DNA of 43,388 nt from S012-113 sp965368405 (GTDB lineage: Bacteria > Bacteroidota > Bacteroidia > Cytophagales > Cyclobacteriaceae), in contig CBDUMS010000019.1 of NCBI GenBank assembly GCA_965368405.1, positions 1-43,388 of the forward strand, written 5' to 3'. A model generated the notes under the pieces. The model saw nothing but the letters and a program-made list of their open reading frames with translations. It was not told where the DNA came from and ran no database searches. The position numbers and the translations under genes are program-made. Shown piece after piece: positions 7,883 through 16,582 of this stretch (positions within the stretch are counted from its first letter, which is position 1; the number at the start of each line of letters is the position of its first letter).

Positions 7883-9130
7883 ATGAAGAATCCGTATCCA
7901 ATAAATCCTTTTTTGAAGTTTGTGGTGAAGGTTTGGATGTTGTTCTTTACCAGGAAGTATCGTGTTACGGCCAATATTTCAAGGGAGCTTCGAAACATCA
8001 ATGAGCCCTATTTGCTACTATCTAATCATTACGGCCGGTATGATCCATTTATTGTAAGCTATTGGTTTAAAAAGAGACCAAATTTTGTCTCATCCGACGC
8101 TATCTTACGGGATAGAATTATCGGGACACTTTTTAAAGGCTTGGGAGCTATGCCGAAAAAGAAAGGGGTGCGTGATTCTTATATTATCAGAGAAATGGTA
8201 AAGGTGATTAAGGCTGGAGGAGCGTTGGCTCTTTTTCCCGAAGGCACTAGAACCTGGAATGGCTCAACTGCATACATGGACCCGTCCATTGCTAAGTTGG
8301 TTAGGTTGCTCAAAGTTCCTGTTGTTACGGCACGGATGAAGGGAGCCTACCTAATGGATCCTCGATGGGCTTTGTCCGTGCGCAAAGCGAAAATGGAAAT
8401 TGACTACGAAATAGCTATTGCTAAAGATGAGATTGCGCTCCTAACGGAAGAAGAAATATTTGATAAGATTTGGGAAGGTATTTTTCAAGACGATATTGCT
8501 TACCAAGCCGCTGAAATGGTTGAAATAGAGTCGGATAATCGGGCCGAAAACGTAGAGCTGGTTTTATGGCAATGTCAGGAATGTGGCGATATGCGCGGGT
8601 TTAGGTCGAATGGTAATGATTTTACGTGTAATAATTGCGCAACAGTCTATGCGCTTGATGAATTTGGATTCATAGTTACAAGTGATGAAACCGCTCTTAA
8701 ATTTACTAATGTACGGGATTGGATTAACTGGCAGAACGAAAATTTTGTTGCTTTTATTCGTAAAAAGGTTCAAAAAGAAGAAAAGGAGGAGTTTTTTCGC
8801 GCTGAGAACATGCTAATAGAATGCGCTGAAGGGACAGGTAGGATGCAAAACCTGGGTACGGGTTCTATTCATTTCTTTGGCAATCGCATTGAAATAAACA
8901 TAAACGATGACATAACTACCTTGAATTTGGAAGAAATCTCCTCGCTGGGTGCTCAGTTTAAAGAAAGAGTTGAGCTTTTTTATCACGATTATGCTTACCG
9001 ATTTACGAGTAGCTCATTTACTGAGTCTGGGCTAAAATGGGAATTAGCAACGAATGTGGTCTGGGCAAATACTGGTCAGGAGCAAAAGGTGGCGGCGTAT
9101 TTTAGTAAGACTATTTTTGGGCTTGCCTGA
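7883..9130 (+). CDS. Lysophospholipid acyltransferase (PlsC family) with C-terminal zinc ribbon
   Basis: The N-terminal half is a 1-acylglycerol-3-phosphate acyltransferase-type domain: the catalytic HX4D is in NHYGRYD (residues 48-54) and the substrate-binding FPEGTR is at 118-123. After about residue 220 comes a four-cysteine ribbon (C231, C234, C249, C252), then a roughly 160-residue tail of unknown fold. Ordinary PlsC proteins are about 200-260 residues, so the 415-residue length reflects this C-terminal extension. It lies 40 bases after the formate dehydrogenase and could be read through from that operon, but no functional link is evident. The exact acyl acceptor cannot be told from sequence. 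Confidence 0.85.
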   Translation: MKNPYPINPFLKFVVKVWMLFFTRKYRVTANISRELRNINEPYLLLSNHYGRYDPFIVSYWFKKRPNFVSSDAILRDRIIGTLFKGLGAMPKKKGVRDSYIIREMVKVIKAGGALALFPEGTRTWNGSTAYMDPSIAKLVRLLKVPVVTARMKGAYLMDPRWALSVRKAKMEIDYEIAIAKDEIALLTEEEIFDKIWEGIFQDDIAYQAAEMVEIESDNRAENVELVLWQCQECGDMRGFRSNGNDFTCNNCATVYALDEFGFIVTSDETALKFTNVRDWINWQNENFVAFIRKKVQKEEKEEFFRAENMLIECAEGTGRMQNLGTGSIHFFGNRIEININDDITTLNLEEISSLGAQFKERVELFYHDYAYRFTSSSFTESGLKWELATNVVWANTGQEQKVAAYFSKTIFGLA

Positions 9131-9290
9131 TCGGATTCAATCGTAAATATTCAAAATGATAAGCTACTCACTTACCCAGATGCGTCGAGCACTAATCGCG
9201 ATTTGTCTGGTTGCAAAGTATCGAAATAATTGACTAGTATTGAGCTAACCAATTATTCAAGGCACGAACCTACAATCCTCGAATTATACT

Positions 9291-9557
9291 ATGAAGACTA
9301 AGGATGCTTACTGGAGAAAGAACCTACAATATCTATCTATTTTATTAGCTATTTGGTTTCTTGTCTCTTTTGGATTTGGAATACTATTAGTCGATTATCT
9401 AAATATGATAAGAATTGGCGGCTTCAAACTAGGCTTCTGGTTTGCCCAGCAAGGCGCAATTTATGCATTTGTTATTATCATTTTCGTTTATGTCTATTTA
9501 ATGAATAAGCTAGATAACAAATACGAAAATGAGTCGCCAGATCAATCGAAAAAATAG
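9291..9557 (+). CDS. DUF4212 small subunit of sodium:solute symporter
   Basis: An 88-residue membrane protein with two hydrophobic segments (about 15-35 and 52-72) and the family-typical YWRKNLQY start and FWFAQQGAI centre. DUF4212 proteins are encoded just before a sodium:solute symporter of the VC_2705 type and are thought to form a small subunit. Here the large subunit starts 6 bases after its stop. A 160-base gap separates it from the acyltransferase upstream, so the pair probably has its own promoter. Confidence 0.9.
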   Translation: MKTKDAYWRKNLQYLSILLAIWFLVSFGFGILLVDYLNMIRIGGFKLGFWFAQQGAIYAFVIIIFVYVYLMNKLDNKYENESPDQSKK

Positions 9558-9563
9558 CTACAG

Positions 9564-11231
9564 ATGGATATTCAGACGTGGACATATTTAATTGTTGGGC
9601 TCACCTTTGCTCTGTATATCGGCATAGCAATCAAATCACGAGCAGGTAGTACCAAGGAGTTCTATGTTGCCGATGGCGGTGTGTCTCCCTTAGCCAATGG
9701 CATGGCTACTGCTGCCGACTGGATGTCGGCCGCTTCTTTCATATCAATGGCCGGTCTAATATCCTTTATGGGCTTCGATGGCTCTGTCTATCTAATGGGT
9801 TGGACTGGAGGGTATGTGCTTTTGGCGCTCCTTCTTGCGCCTTATTTGCGAAAATTTGGCAAGTTCACTGTACCCGATTTTATTGGAGATCGATATTATT
9901 CTGATATTGCTCGGACAGTAGCAATAGTCTGTGCTATCATAGTTTCATTCACCTATGTTGCTGGTCAGATGCGTGGCGTAGGGGTTGTCTTTGCCCGGTT
10001 TCTGGAGGTAGACATTACTACAGGCGTGATGATAGGAATGGTGCTGGTTTTTTTCTATGCAGTTCTGGGAGGTATGAAAGGTATCACCTATACCCAAGTA
10101 GCTCAATATTGTGTGTTAATCTTTGCTTACATGGTTCCAGCCATATTTATATCGATTCAACTAACGGGCCATTGGTTGCCCCAAATTGGTTTTGGGAGTG
10201 AGTTAGCTGATGGCTCCGGGACCTATTTGCTTGATAAACTAGATGGGTTACACCATGAACTTGGTTTTTCAGCTTATACGACTGGCACAAAATCTACCCT
10301 GGATGTTTTCGCAATAACCTTTGCCTTGATGGTTGGCACTGCAGGTCTGCCGCATGTTATAATCCGCTTTTTTACGGTTCCAAACGTTAAAGATGCCCGT
10401 AAATCGGCTGGATATGCGCTAGTCTTAATAGCTATTCTTTATACAACAGCACCTGCAATTGCAGCTTTTGCTCGGACAAATCTTATTAATACTGTTTCTA
10501 ATGCCGATTATAATACAGTTCCAGCTTGGTTTAAAAATTGGGAAAGTACCGGGCTCATTGGTTTCGATGACAAAAACGGGGACGGAAAAATTCAGTATGT
10601 AAAAGATGAAAAAACCAATGAACTAACGATAGATAGAGATATAATGGTTCTGGCTAACCCAGAAATTGCAAAATTACCCGATTGGGTTATTGCCTTAGTT
10701 GCGGCTGGAGGGTTGGCAGCCGCTTTATCCACAGCAGCGGGGCTTCTTCTCGTTATATCGACAAGCATTTCGCATGACCTCATTAAAAAGCAAATCAGAC
10801 CCGATATGAGTGACAAAGGTGAATTACTCTGGGCTCGGCTTGCTGCCGGGGCAGCGGTAATTATTGCCGGTTATTTTGGAATAAATCCACCAGGGTTTGT
10901 CGCGGCAACAGTGGCACTGGCTTTTGGTTTAGCTGCGGCATCTTTTTTTCCTGCCATCCTACTTGGGATATTTGATAAACGGATGAATAAAGAGGGGGCA
11001 GTGGCAGGCATGGTAGTAGGAATTTTACTAATGTTCTTCTACATGCTCAAATTTAAATTACAATTATTTGGTGGAGGGCAACCAGAGGATTGGTGGCTAG
11101 GTATTTCTCCAGAAGGGTTTGGTACAATTGCCATGCTGGTGAATTTTACCGTTGCTCTTCTAATTTCCAGGTTTACACCTGCACCGGATAGCGCAATTAG
11201 AGCAATGGTGGATTCAATTCGGCATCCTTAA
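9564..11231 (+). CDS. Sodium:solute symporter family protein (ActP/VC_2705-like)
   Basis: An inner-membrane transporter of the SSS family with about 13 hydrophobic segments; the N-terminal SRAGSTKEFYVADGG and ATAADWMSAASFISM match the acetate/solute symporter branch. The companion DUF4212 gene directly upstream places it in the VC_2705 subgroup, for which acetate, pyruvate or similar small carboxylates are likely substrates (inference). A hydrophilic loop near residues 334-352 contains DDKNGDGKIQ, an EF-hand-like acidic motif. At 555 residues it is normal in length. Confidence 0.9.
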   Translation: MDIQTWTYLIVGLTFALYIGIAIKSRAGSTKEFYVADGGVSPLANGMATAADWMSAASFISMAGLISFMGFDGSVYLMGWTGGYVLLALLLAPYLRKFGKFTVPDFIGDRYYSDIARTVAIVCAIIVSFTYVAGQMRGVGVVFARFLEVDITTGVMIGMVLVFFYAVLGGMKGITYTQVAQYCVLIFAYMVPAIFISIQLTGHWLPQIGFGSELADGSGTYLLDKLDGLHHELGFSAYTTGTKSTLDVFAITFALMVGTAGLPHVIIRFFTVPNVKDARKSAGYALVLIAILYTTAPAIAAFARTNLINTVSNADYNTVPAWFKNWESTGLIGFDDKNGDGKIQYVKDEKTNELTIDRDIMVLANPEIAKLPDWVIALVAAGGLAAALSTAAGLLLVISTSISHDLIKKQIRPDMSDKGELLWARLAAGAAVIIAGYFGINPPGFVAATVALAFGLAAASFFPAILLGIFDKRMNKEGAVAGMVVGILLMFFYMLKFKLQLFGGGQPEDWWLGISPEGFGTIAMLVNFTVALLISRFTPAPDSAIRAMVDSIRHP

Positions 11232-11254
11232 TAGCATCTTGGAAATAAGTCAAT

Positions 11255-11283
11255 AAAAAAGGAGTTGCCAGCTGACAACTCCT
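11255..11283 (-). terminator. Terminator of the DUF2911 gene
   Basis: On the minus strand aggagttg (11283-11276) pairs with caactcct (11267-11260), and the minus strand then runs into six T (11260-11255). On the plus strand no T run follows, so it serves mainly the minus-strand gene, although it also lies just past the symporter. Confidence 0.8.
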
Positions 11284-11304
11284 CCCTCGTGGTAAATCGA
11301 GTTG

Positions 11305-12402
11305 TTAATTAAAATCTTCGCCCTTTTCCAGTAGTGCAATATATCCTTCCAGGAATTGCTTGCTACCTTCTGGACACTTCGTAATAGCTATTTTCTCGTA
11401 TTTCAGTGCTTTTTTATAATCCCCGGCGGCAGAGTACGCTCTAGCCATTCCATGAGGTGCCAACCAATGGTCTGGCCATTTCTTGTTAAGTTTTGTGAAC
11501 AAGCTCATGGCTTCTGCGTCCTTATCTTGGTTTATTAGTTGCCGACCATATCCATAGTATTGGTTTACACCGGCACTTGGATCATTTAGGGCCATATCGG
11601 CTGATTTTTTGGCTTCAGAAACATTTCCCAAGGCCAGCTGTATTTGCGATTTAAGCATGAGATTGTTGAAATTTTGCTGCGCAGCAATGGACTGTTCGGC
11701 CCAGGCAAGTGCTTTCTCTAATTCAATCTTGTTATTTAGCGCATATTGTGCAGCGGAAGCAGGCCCTTGCCAGCCGAAACCAGTCTGATTTCTAAGTTCA
11801 TTCTGAGCATTTGCAATAACCAATTCGTCTACACTAAATGATATTTTAAATGGAATACGTTTCTTCTCCCAATCCAGTGCACAAATAGCAGAGGTTTTAT
11901 CAATTTCGATAAAATTATATGTAAGTCGTTCTGAATGACTATTATCGGTCATTTCAACAGTGACGCGCAGCTGGTCTTCGGCTTTATCATAAAAGTAGCT
12001 GCCCCATGAAGTGCTGTTTTTCGAGAAGATAATATCGACTTTGCTATCTTCATGTAAACCCATGAATAAGGCATAGGTACCTGCAGGAATAGCTTTGCCT
12101 TCTACTTGTGCATCATGCGAAAAGGTGATTACAGTGTTTTCATTGGCACCGGCTCGCCAGGGAGCTTCTGTGGCGGTGCCAAAACCTAAATTCAGATAGC
12201 CATAATGGGCGAGGGGGGTACCCCATATTTCACGATCACGAACCGCAGGGCGTGAATAGTTGATGGTCACATCGGAAATACCAATAGTCTGTGTGATTTC
12301 AGCCTGAGGACTAGGTGTGCGTGGTGTTGTAACGGTTTGTGCCCATGCTTGAATGCTTGCTAAAAGCAAGACGGCACAAGCTGCGGTGATTAGCTTTTTC
12401 AT
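11305..12402 (-). CDS. Exported DUF2911 domain protein with TPR-like C-terminus
   Basis: A signal peptide (MKKLITAACAVLLLASIQAW, cut near AQ at 21-22) sends it to the periplasm or beyond. Residues about 25-195 carry the DUF2911 pattern: ISDVTINYSRPAVRDREIWG, PWRAGANENTVITFS and IPAGTYALFM. Residues about 225-355 are helical with TPR-like spacing (ALAWAEQSI, KKSADMALNDP, ALKYEKIAITKCPEG). DUF2911 proteins are common in Bacteroidota and have no established function. It stands alone, with its own terminator, between the symporter and the paa genes. Confidence 0.85.
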   Translation of the reverse strand: MKKLITAACAVLLLASIQAWAQTVTTPRTPSPQAEITQTIGISDVTINYSRPAVRDREIWGTPLAHYGYLNLGFGTATEAPWRAGANENTVITFSHDAQVEGKAIPAGTYALFMGLHEDSKVDIIFSKNSTSWGSYFYDKAEDQLRVTVEMTDNSHSERLTYNFIEIDKTSAICALDWEKKRIPFKISFSVDELVIANAQNELRNQTGFGWQGPASAAQYALNNKIELEKALAWAEQSIAAQQNFNNLMLKSQIQLALGNVSEAKKSADMALNDPSAGVNQYYGYGRQLINQDKDAEAMSLFTKLNKKWPDHWLAPHGMARAYSAAGDYKKALKYEKIAITKCPEGSKQFLEGYIALLEKGEDFN

Positions 12403-12531
12403 GGTGTTATCTTAAGTTTGATTTTGCCCCTTATACTATATCAAACGAATGCGAGGATACTAGAAGACGACACTATTTTTTAGTGGAATATTTCGAGGAT
12501 AGACGGATAAATGAAAGAGGTAAGCGGTTAC

Positions 12532-13029
12532 TTAAACGGGTTTAAACTGCTCAAATCCCTGGGAGCAATCGTTGCAATAATGTAACGAACGACATAATGT
12601 TGGGCCGAAGGGAGATTTTAGCTCGGTGTTATCGCTATTGCAGAAAGGACATGTCGCTTTCTTTACAAGATCGATATCTACTATTAAGTTATGTTTAGGA
12701 GGAGGAGCGAGGCCATGTTTTTTAATAGCTCTGAGTCCATTTTCTGTAATATTATTACTGCTCCACTGTGTATCAAAATTCATATCTACCTGATGATTTT
12801 GAATCCCATTTTCTTCTAAAACTTCTACAACATTATTACGCATATAATCCATCGCCGGGCAGCCCGAAAAGGTTGGTGTCATTTTTACCGTTACCTTATC
12901 ATCGTCATTGATACTTATTTCGGTGATAACGCCCAGATCAATTAACGATATTGTGGGAATCTCTGGGTCAACCACCTGTTTCAGTAGTTCCTTGATATCA
13001 TCGATGCTATGTTTAGATTTTTGGGTCAT
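12532..13029 (-). CDS. paaD: Phenylacetyl-CoA epoxygenase accessory protein PaaD
   Basis: PaaD belongs to the MIP18/DUF59 family and is thought to help Fe-S or diiron maturation of the PaaABC epoxygenase. The DUF59 domain (about 9-95) has DPEIPTISLIDLGVI and the conserved cysteine C57 in FSGCPAMD. A C-terminal zinc-ribbon-like region holds C127, C130, C146, C152 and C155. It is the last gene of the cluster, 6 bases after paaC. The 165-residue length is typical. Confidence 0.93.
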   Translation of the reverse strand: MTQKSKHSIDDIKELLKQVVDPEIPTISLIDLGVITEISINDDDKVTVKMTPTFSGCPAMDYMRNNVVEVLEENGIQNHQVDMNFDTQWSSNNITENGLRAIKKHGLAPPPKHNLIVDIDLVKKATCPFCNSDNTELKSPFGPTLCRSLHYCNDCSQGFEQFKPV

Positions 13030-13035
13030 GGGCTA

Positions 13036-13791
13036 TTACCACTCTGCTTCAGGATCTGATTGAATCACTTCGCCCATTTCGGTAAGAAGGGGTTGCAAAT
13101 GTTCAGTATGATCACCTAGCCTACCTCCAAATTCAGGCTGAATTGCATCAAGATTAGAGATGTTTAATGCGGTTTCTGAGATAACTGACTCTATTCTATC
13201 AATCCACATTGATTTTAGCCTATCCTCTCCGGCAAAAATACCGGCTTCTTGTAATTCACTTTCGTATGGAGAGTGTTCGAAAATACCTAATGCATAAGGC
13301 ATAGCAGTGTCGAGGGCTTTCTGCATCCGTGCAATGGTTTCTGCGTCAGCATTACCAAGTTGTTTGATCCACTCGTCGGCATGAAGGGTATGGTACTGCA
13401 GTTCACCTTTAAATTTTCGAGCAAGATTGGCCAGTGGCTGATACGTCGATTCCGATAAAAGTCGGTAACGTATTTCATCAGCATGATCGAATAAAAAATG
13501 ACGTACAATACTAAAATCAAATTCACCATTAGGTAACTCTACAAGTTTCGAGTTATGAAAATCTTCAGCCTTTCTATTAAAGGCAACAGTATCGGGATCT
13601 TGTTCGCCGAGCTCTTCGAGCAACTCATAAATGGCTAAACTCTGGCCAACTTTATCTTGTGCTTTCGAGGCGAATGAGATGTCCTCTTCTAAAAGCGGTC
13701 CTAATCCAATCCATTCTGAACTACGATGTCCTAAGATGAGTAGATCGTCGGCCATCTTGTATAATAACTCTTTTAATGCAGCTGTATTCAC
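13036..13791 (-). CDS. paaC: 1,2-phenylacetyl-CoA epoxidase structural subunit PaaC
   Basis: PaaC is the ferritin-like partner of PaaA in the epoxygenase that converts phenylacetyl-CoA to its ring-1,2-epoxide. The family start ADDLLILGHRSSEWIGLGP and EEDISFASKAQDKVGQ is present, and 251 residues is normal. It overlaps the paaB stop by 4 bases (ATGA), showing translational coupling. Confidence 0.93.
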   Translation of the reverse strand: MNTAALKELLYKMADDLLILGHRSSEWIGLGPLLEEDISFASKAQDKVGQSLAIYELLEELGEQDPDTVAFNRKAEDFHNSKLVELPNGEFDFSIVRHFLFDHADEIRYRLLSESTYQPLANLARKFKGELQYHTLHADEWIKQLGNADAETIARMQKALDTAMPYALGIFEHSPYESELQEAGIFAGEDRLKSMWIDRIESVISETALNISNLDAIQPEFGGRLGDHTEHLQPLLTEMGEVIQSDPEAEW

Positions 13792-14387
13792 GATTGTTCT
13801 GATTTAAATCTATTGAGTTTTTCCTGTGTTTTATAGTCTATGGCTTCCCGAAAAAGCTTCTTCGGCGTTGTTTCCCACATAACTACATCATCTGCCGTAG
13901 TTTTTAAGATATCACTTGTTTTAGCAACCCAAACATTCAAAACGGGTTTTGGTCGGTCGATGGTAGTTTTTGATACAGCCAACGCTTCTTCAGCTGATGT
14001 AGCCCGAACTTCACCGGCTACCTTATGCTGTGTGCCTCGTTTAATCATATGAAATAGGGTATACTCCTGATCGCCACCGCCTAATATTTCTTGAACCGTA
14101 TCATAGATGTCCTTTTCATTATCAGAATAATCGGTTACTAAGATATCCTTGGTTGCTACAACCCATATCCCCGAACACATGCCTCTTCTGCTGAATTGCT
14201 CTTTAGCAAATATCATCGCCATAGGGAGTGATGTTGCATGAACACAGCCTTCGTGTTTGTATGCTCTAGGCTCCTTAACTTGTACAAACACTTCGTAAGT
14301 TGGTAGCTGGTCGAGTTGACCTTTTGCCGGCAAATTTTCCGTCTGTAAATCAAGCCTCTTGAGCCTTGGGTCTAGTATCTCTTCCAT
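13788..14387 (-). CDS. paaB: PaaB, 1,2-phenylacetyl-CoA epoxidase subunit with two tandem PaaB domains
   Basis: PaaB is a small subunit that organises the PaaA-PaaC complex. Typical proteobacterial PaaB has about 95 residues; this one has 199 and shows the domain twice. Copy 1 (about 28-90) has YEVFVQVKEPRAYKHEGCVH, ATSLPMAMIFAKEQF and WVVATKDILVTD. Copy 2 (about 108-190) has YTLFHMIKRGTQHKVAGEV, ATSAEEALAVSK and WVAKTSDILKTT. The frame is uninterrupted, so this is a real fusion or duplication and not two genes. Its start overlaps the paaA stop by one base. Confidence 0.9.
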   Translation of the reverse strand: MEEILDPRLKRLDLQTENLPAKGQLDQLPTYEVFVQVKEPRAYKHEGCVHATSLPMAMIFAKEQFSRRGMCSGIWVVATKDILVTDYSDNEKDIYDTVQEILGGGDQEYTLFHMIKRGTQHKVAGEVRATSAEEALAVSKTTIDRPKPVLNVWVAKTSDILKTTADDVVMWETTPKKLFREAIDYKTQEKLNRFKSEQS

Positions 14388-15379
14388 TAGGCTAGTGGGG
14401 TTACATATTCTTTAGTTGCTGATCGGGCCAGAATGGCATTTCGAACCCATTGCCCTCTTTTTTCTGCAGTTTTACGAACATTTATTCGTTCCTGGTTGCA
14501 TGGACCATCGCCATTAATAACGCGTTTAAATTCATCCCAATCGGGTTCAGAGAACTCCCATTTTCCCGTTTCTTCGTTTTTGCTGAGGTTCTCGTCTGGA
14601 ATGGTGAGCCCTAACTCCCATATCTTGGGTACATACATGTCTAACCACTGCTGGCGAGTATCATCATTCGATAATATCTTCACCTTCCAGCGCATGAGTA
14701 TTTCTGAATGAGCCGACTCTTTATCAGGAGGGCCAAAAAATTGCAACATCGGCGCCCACCAGCGATTTAACGCTTCTTGCATCATTTGCTTTTGCTTCGG
14801 AGTTCCTGTGGCCAAATAGGTTACCGCATGGTGCCCAAACTTAAGATGAAACGACTCTTCGATACAGATCCGCTCTAGGGCACGGCAGTAAGGGCCATAG
14901 CTTCCTTTTGAGTTTGCTACCTGATTAACAATAGCTCCTGCGTCTACGAGCCAGGATATAAAACATGAATCGGCCCAGGTATATGCGGGGTAATTAAAAA
15001 TATTGGAATATTTAGATCGGCCGTTAATGAGGTCGTCTATCATAGCTTCACGCGATTTGCCGAGTGTTTCAGCGGCACTATAGAGCAATTGGCCATGCCC
15101 TACTTCATCCTGCACTTTAGCCATCAGACCAAGTTTTCGTTTGAAACCTGGGGCACGTGTGATCCATGTTCCCTCGGGTAAGGCACCAATTATTTCACTG
15201 TGTGCATGTTGTTCAATCATCCGAATAAGCTGCTTGCGATAAAGCTTTGGCATCCAGTCGTGCGGTTCAATTTTTTCTCCACGGGCAATTCTCGCTTCAA
15301 ATAATGCCAGTTGTTCCTGATCTTCATCAAGTAGTTCAGCATCGTTTGTTTTCTCAAATAAATATCCTCCTCCGTACAT
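14387..15379 (-). CDS. paaA: 1,2-phenylacetyl-CoA epoxidase catalytic subunit PaaA
   Basis: PaaA is the catalytic diiron subunit that epoxidises phenylacetyl-CoA with O2. Ferritin-like iron-ligand motifs are visible: a first glutamate near E62 (HAHSEIIG), ExxH in DEVGH (E92, H95), and a second ExxH in EESFH (E175, H178). The 330-residue length matches the family. It lies 3 bases downstream of the TetR regulator, and paaB, paaC and paaD follow with overlaps or short gaps. No PaaE reductase gene is in the window, so electrons must come from an enzyme encoded elsewhere. Confidence 0.95.
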   Translation of the reverse strand: MYGGGYLFEKTNDAELLDEDQEQLALFEARIARGEKIEPHDWMPKLYRKQLIRMIEQHAHSEIIGALPEGTWITRAPGFKRKLGLMAKVQDEVGHGQLLYSAAETLGKSREAMIDDLINGRSKYSNIFNYPAYTWADSCFISWLVDAGAIVNQVANSKGSYGPYCRALERICIEESFHLKFGHHAVTYLATGTPKQKQMMQEALNRWWAPMLQFFGPPDKESAHSEILMRWKVKILSNDDTRQQWLDMYVPKIWELGLTIPDENLSKNEETGKWEFSEPDWDEFKRVINGDGPCNQERINVRKTAEKRGQWVRNAILARSATKEYVTPLA

Positions 15380-15382
15380 ATC

Positions 15383-15958
15383 TTATTGTTTGATTCCTGT
15401 AATAAATAACTCTGAAAAAGCACACCCTAAATCTTCGGGTGGCATGGTGTAAGAGCGCCACTTTTGTAATCCATTTAATGATGATAACATGGCAGTTGTT
15501 GTAAATAAAGTGTCCGAAATTCTAAACTCTCCTCCTAGGACTCCTCCATCTAATATCGATTTGAACTTCCGCTCATAATCAACTTGCATATTCGACAGAT
15601 CTGTCAGTTCTGGATCATGTAGATATTTCCACTCATTCCAGAATACCGATGTGGCATTGATATCCGCCGTTATAATCCGAACATGAGCCTGGATGGTCAT
15701 TTCCAGTTTCTCAGTGAAATTACAATTTGGCGTGGTTAATATTTGATCTATTGCTGCCACAAATTTATTGGCCATGCTAAAGCAGATGTTCTGCAAAATT
15801 TCTTCTTTCGAGGACACATGCGAGTAAAGGCTCCCTGCTTCAATACCCACGGCCTCGGCCAAGTCACGCATCGATGTGCCAACATAGCCCTTTGTCTTGA
15901 ATAGTTCCGTAGCGGCATCGACAATATTATCCAGTCTTGCAGATACTAAAGTGCTCAT
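15383..15958 (-). CDS. TetR/AcrR family regulator of the paa cluster
   Basis: The N-terminal helix-turn-helix is clear (residues about 8-55: IVDAATELFKTKGYVGTSMR, then DLAEAVGIEAGSLYSHVSSK). The C-terminal ligand domain is typical for 191 residues. It is the first gene of the paaABCD transcript, ending 3 bases before paaA. A perfect 6-base palindrome in front of its start codon (15973-15986) is a likely operator. By analogy with PaaR-type regulators the ligand is probably phenylacetyl-CoA; this is inference. Confidence 0.9.
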   Translation of the reverse strand: MSTLVSARLDNIVDAATELFKTKGYVGTSMRDLAEAVGIEAGSLYSHVSSKEEILQNICFSMANKFVAAIDQILTTPNCNFTEKLEMTIQAHVRIITADINATSVFWNEWKYLHDPELTDLSNMQVDYERKFKSILDGGVLGGEFRISDTLFTTTAMLSSLNGLQKWRSYTMPPEDLGCAFSELFITGIKQ

Positions 15959-15970
15959 ATGTCAAAATTA

Positions 15971-15988
15971 ACCTAACGAACGTTAGTT
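15971..15988. promoter_or_regulatory. Palindromic TetR operator upstream of the paa operon
   Basis: ctaacg (15973-15978), aa, cgttag (15981-15986) is a perfect inverted repeat, extended with one mismatch to acctaacg/cgttagtt. It lies 12-30 bases upstream of the TetR start codon, in the divergent region shared with the membrane protein gene at 16090. Size and symmetry fit a TetR-family site, suggesting autoregulation of the whole operon. Confidence 0.65.
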
Positions 15989-16066
15989 AGCAAATGCAAC
16001 CATGCTCTATTTTGCTAAAAACATTATTTTGACAAAGTTTTTATAATACGAAGGCTGAGATAGTTT

Positions 16067-16074
16067 TACATTTG
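16067..16074 (+). promoter_or_regulatory. Bacteroidota-type -7 box (TACATTTG)
   Basis: TACATTTG matches TAnnTTTG exactly and ends 15 bases before the start codon at 16090. No clear -33 TTG is seen about 19-21 bases upstream, so the call is tentative. Confidence 0.35.
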
Positions 16075-16089
16075 TAAAAAAAAGTTTAG

Positions 16090-16578
16090 ATGAAGTATAA
16101 ATCGAGCCAGGATTTTCTCCGAAGACTTAATAATCTTTTTAATGGTCTGATTGCTTTTCCCTTGTTATTAGTTGGGTTTGGTTATCTCGAAATCAGCAGT
16201 GGCTCGTGGACTGCCTTAATGGAGAGCTCTAATGCTTTAATTGGAAGTATGATGGTTGGCCTGGTAGTAATTTTTACCTACTTGAGTACTCGCTTCAAGA
16301 GAGAGTCGAGAAAGCTTGTGGTGTTTCTCACGATCCAGGAAAAAATGGACGCCTATTTTGCTCTTGCAAGTTTCTACTACTGGTCGGCTTTTGGAATTTC
16401 TATTATTACAACGGCAATGCTCTTTTTACTTGCTCATGTCGGATTCGCTGTTGTTTATGCTTATGTCTTGTTCTGGATGTCTCTCTTTAGACCAACGCTC
16501 CGAAGTCTGGCAGACCTGTTTGATTTAAAAGACGAGGAGCGCAAGGCTTTTCTTAATAAGGAGCCCTTTAACTCTTAA
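16090..16578 (+). CDS. Small integral membrane protein, unknown
   Basis: 162 residues with about four hydrophobic segments (near 17-35, 46-66, 91-112 and 113-130), basic loops (TRFKRESRK) and a charged C-terminus (DLKDEERKAFLNK). No family is recognised. It is transcribed away from the paa operon from the same intergenic region, so the palindromic operator could affect it. It converges on the outer-membrane protein gene, with a terminator between. Confidence 0.75.
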   Translation: MKYKSSQDFLRRLNNLFNGLIAFPLLLVGFGYLEISSGSWTALMESSNALIGSMMVGLVVIFTYLSTRFKRESRKLVVFLTIQEKMDAYFALASFYYWSAFGISIITTAMLFLLAHVGFAVVYAYVLFWMSLFRPTLRSLADLFDLKDEERKAFLNKEPFNS

Positions 16579-16582
16579 ACAT

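Noticed and set aside
12462..12480. cacta/tagtg hairpin between the DUF2911 gene and paaD
   Set aside because: Only five base pairs, with A/T loop and no T tail on either strand in the right place; not a convincing terminator.
13287..13529. Second minus-strand frame inside paaC
   Set aside because: It overlaps paaC in another frame, and paaC matches its family along the full length without a frameshift.
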